Source: an uncultured Bacteroidales bacterium
GTDB taxonomy: Bacteria; Bacteroidota; Bacteroidia; Bacteroidales; UBA932
Assembly: GCA_946408295.1 (NCBI GenBank)
Contig: CAMJRT010000083.1
Coordinates: 1 to 5,998 of the forward strand
Direction of reading: 5' to 3'
DNA: 5,998 nt
This document shows positions 5,825 through 5,998 of this stretch, one piece after another (position 1 is the first letter of the stretch; the number at the start of each line of letters is the position of its first letter). The translations under genes and the position numbers were made by a program. The notes under the pieces were generated by a model that worked only from the letters and a program-made list of their open reading frames with translations, made no database searches and was not told the DNA's origin.

Positions 5825-5998
5825 TTACTTCTTAGATTTCTTCGGACGTTTTGCACCGTACAGGGAGCGGCCCTGAAGCCTTCCCTCTACGCCTGCCGTA
5901 TCCAAAGCTCCTCTAAGGATGTGGTAACGTACACCGGGGAGATCCTTGACACGACCGCCGCGAACGAGCACGATGGAGTGCTCCTGGAGGTTGTGGCC
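5825..5998 (-). CDS. rpsL: 30S ribosomal protein S12, C-terminal part (cut by the window edge)
   Basis: The last 57 codons and the TAA are present; the N-terminal half, including the residue equivalent to K42/43, lies beyond the right edge. The visible part begins [26 protein letters not shown], the S12 signature around the decoding centre. It ends with the basic tail [11 protein letters not shown]. Within RVKDLPG both sites commonly altered in streptomycin resistance (K87/88 and P90/91 in E. coli numbering) are wild type. S12 is the shoulder protein that monitors codon-anticodon pairing. It is the first gene of the str operon as usually found, so the operon promoter is probably outside the window. 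Confidence 0.97.
   Translation of the reverse strand, partial: GHNLQEHSIVLVRGGRVKDLPGVRYHILRGALDTAGVEGRLQGRSLYGAKRPKKSKK

Noticed and set aside
2859..5998. A CRISPR array, insertion sequence or prophage boundary associated with the tRNA.
   Set aside because: No spaced direct repeats, transposase, integrase or duplicated tRNA 3' end is present. The tRNA is flanked only by the str operon and a terminator.

Overview
The window looks like chromosomal core DNA of a Bacteroidota bacterium, most likely order Bacteroidales. The evidence is the gene order rpsL-rpsG-fusA-rpsJ with no tuf after fusA, the Bacteroidales-type S10, S7 and EF-G sequences, a DUF3667 zinc-ribbon membrane protein, promoters of the Bacteroidota TTTG / TAnnTTTG kind, and weak or absent Shine-Dalgarno sequences. 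I cannot name a genus from sequence alone.

Layout. Positions 1-354 (minus) hold the first 118 codons of an AAA-type ATPase whose 3' part lies outside the window. Its start is preceded by a near-ideal Bacteroidota promoter overlapped by two copies of a 10-bp palindrome. Positions 470-1381 (minus) encode a DUF3667 membrane protein. It diverges from a GT4-family glycosyltransferase (1471-2616, plus) across an 89-bp promoter region. The spacer 2617-2858 holds a GC-rich, inverted-repeat-containing stretch, a strong hairpin terminator and, on the minus strand, a tRNA with a CAT anticodon. From 2859 to the right edge, all on the minus strand, lies the str operon: rpsL (C-terminal 57 codons only), rpsG, fusA and rpsJ, with gaps of 32, 18 and 21 bp.

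How the parts work together. S12, S7 and S10 are 30S ribosomal proteins and EF-G is the translocase, so 2859-5998 is a translation operon transcribed right to left. The CAT-anticodon tRNA follows rpsJ in the same direction without a recognisable promoter of its own, so it may be cut from the tail of the operon transcript. The hairpin at 2683-2718 would end that transcript, and also the converging glycosyltransferase transcript. The glycosyltransferase, the DUF3667 protein and the ATPase have no evident functional link to the translation genes.

I found no new multi-gene system. The points that deserve a second look are the tRNA's swapped T-loop bases, its ambiguous Met/Ile2 identity, the apparent break between rpsJ and the rest of the S10 gene cluster, and the tandem palindromes over the ATPase promoter.
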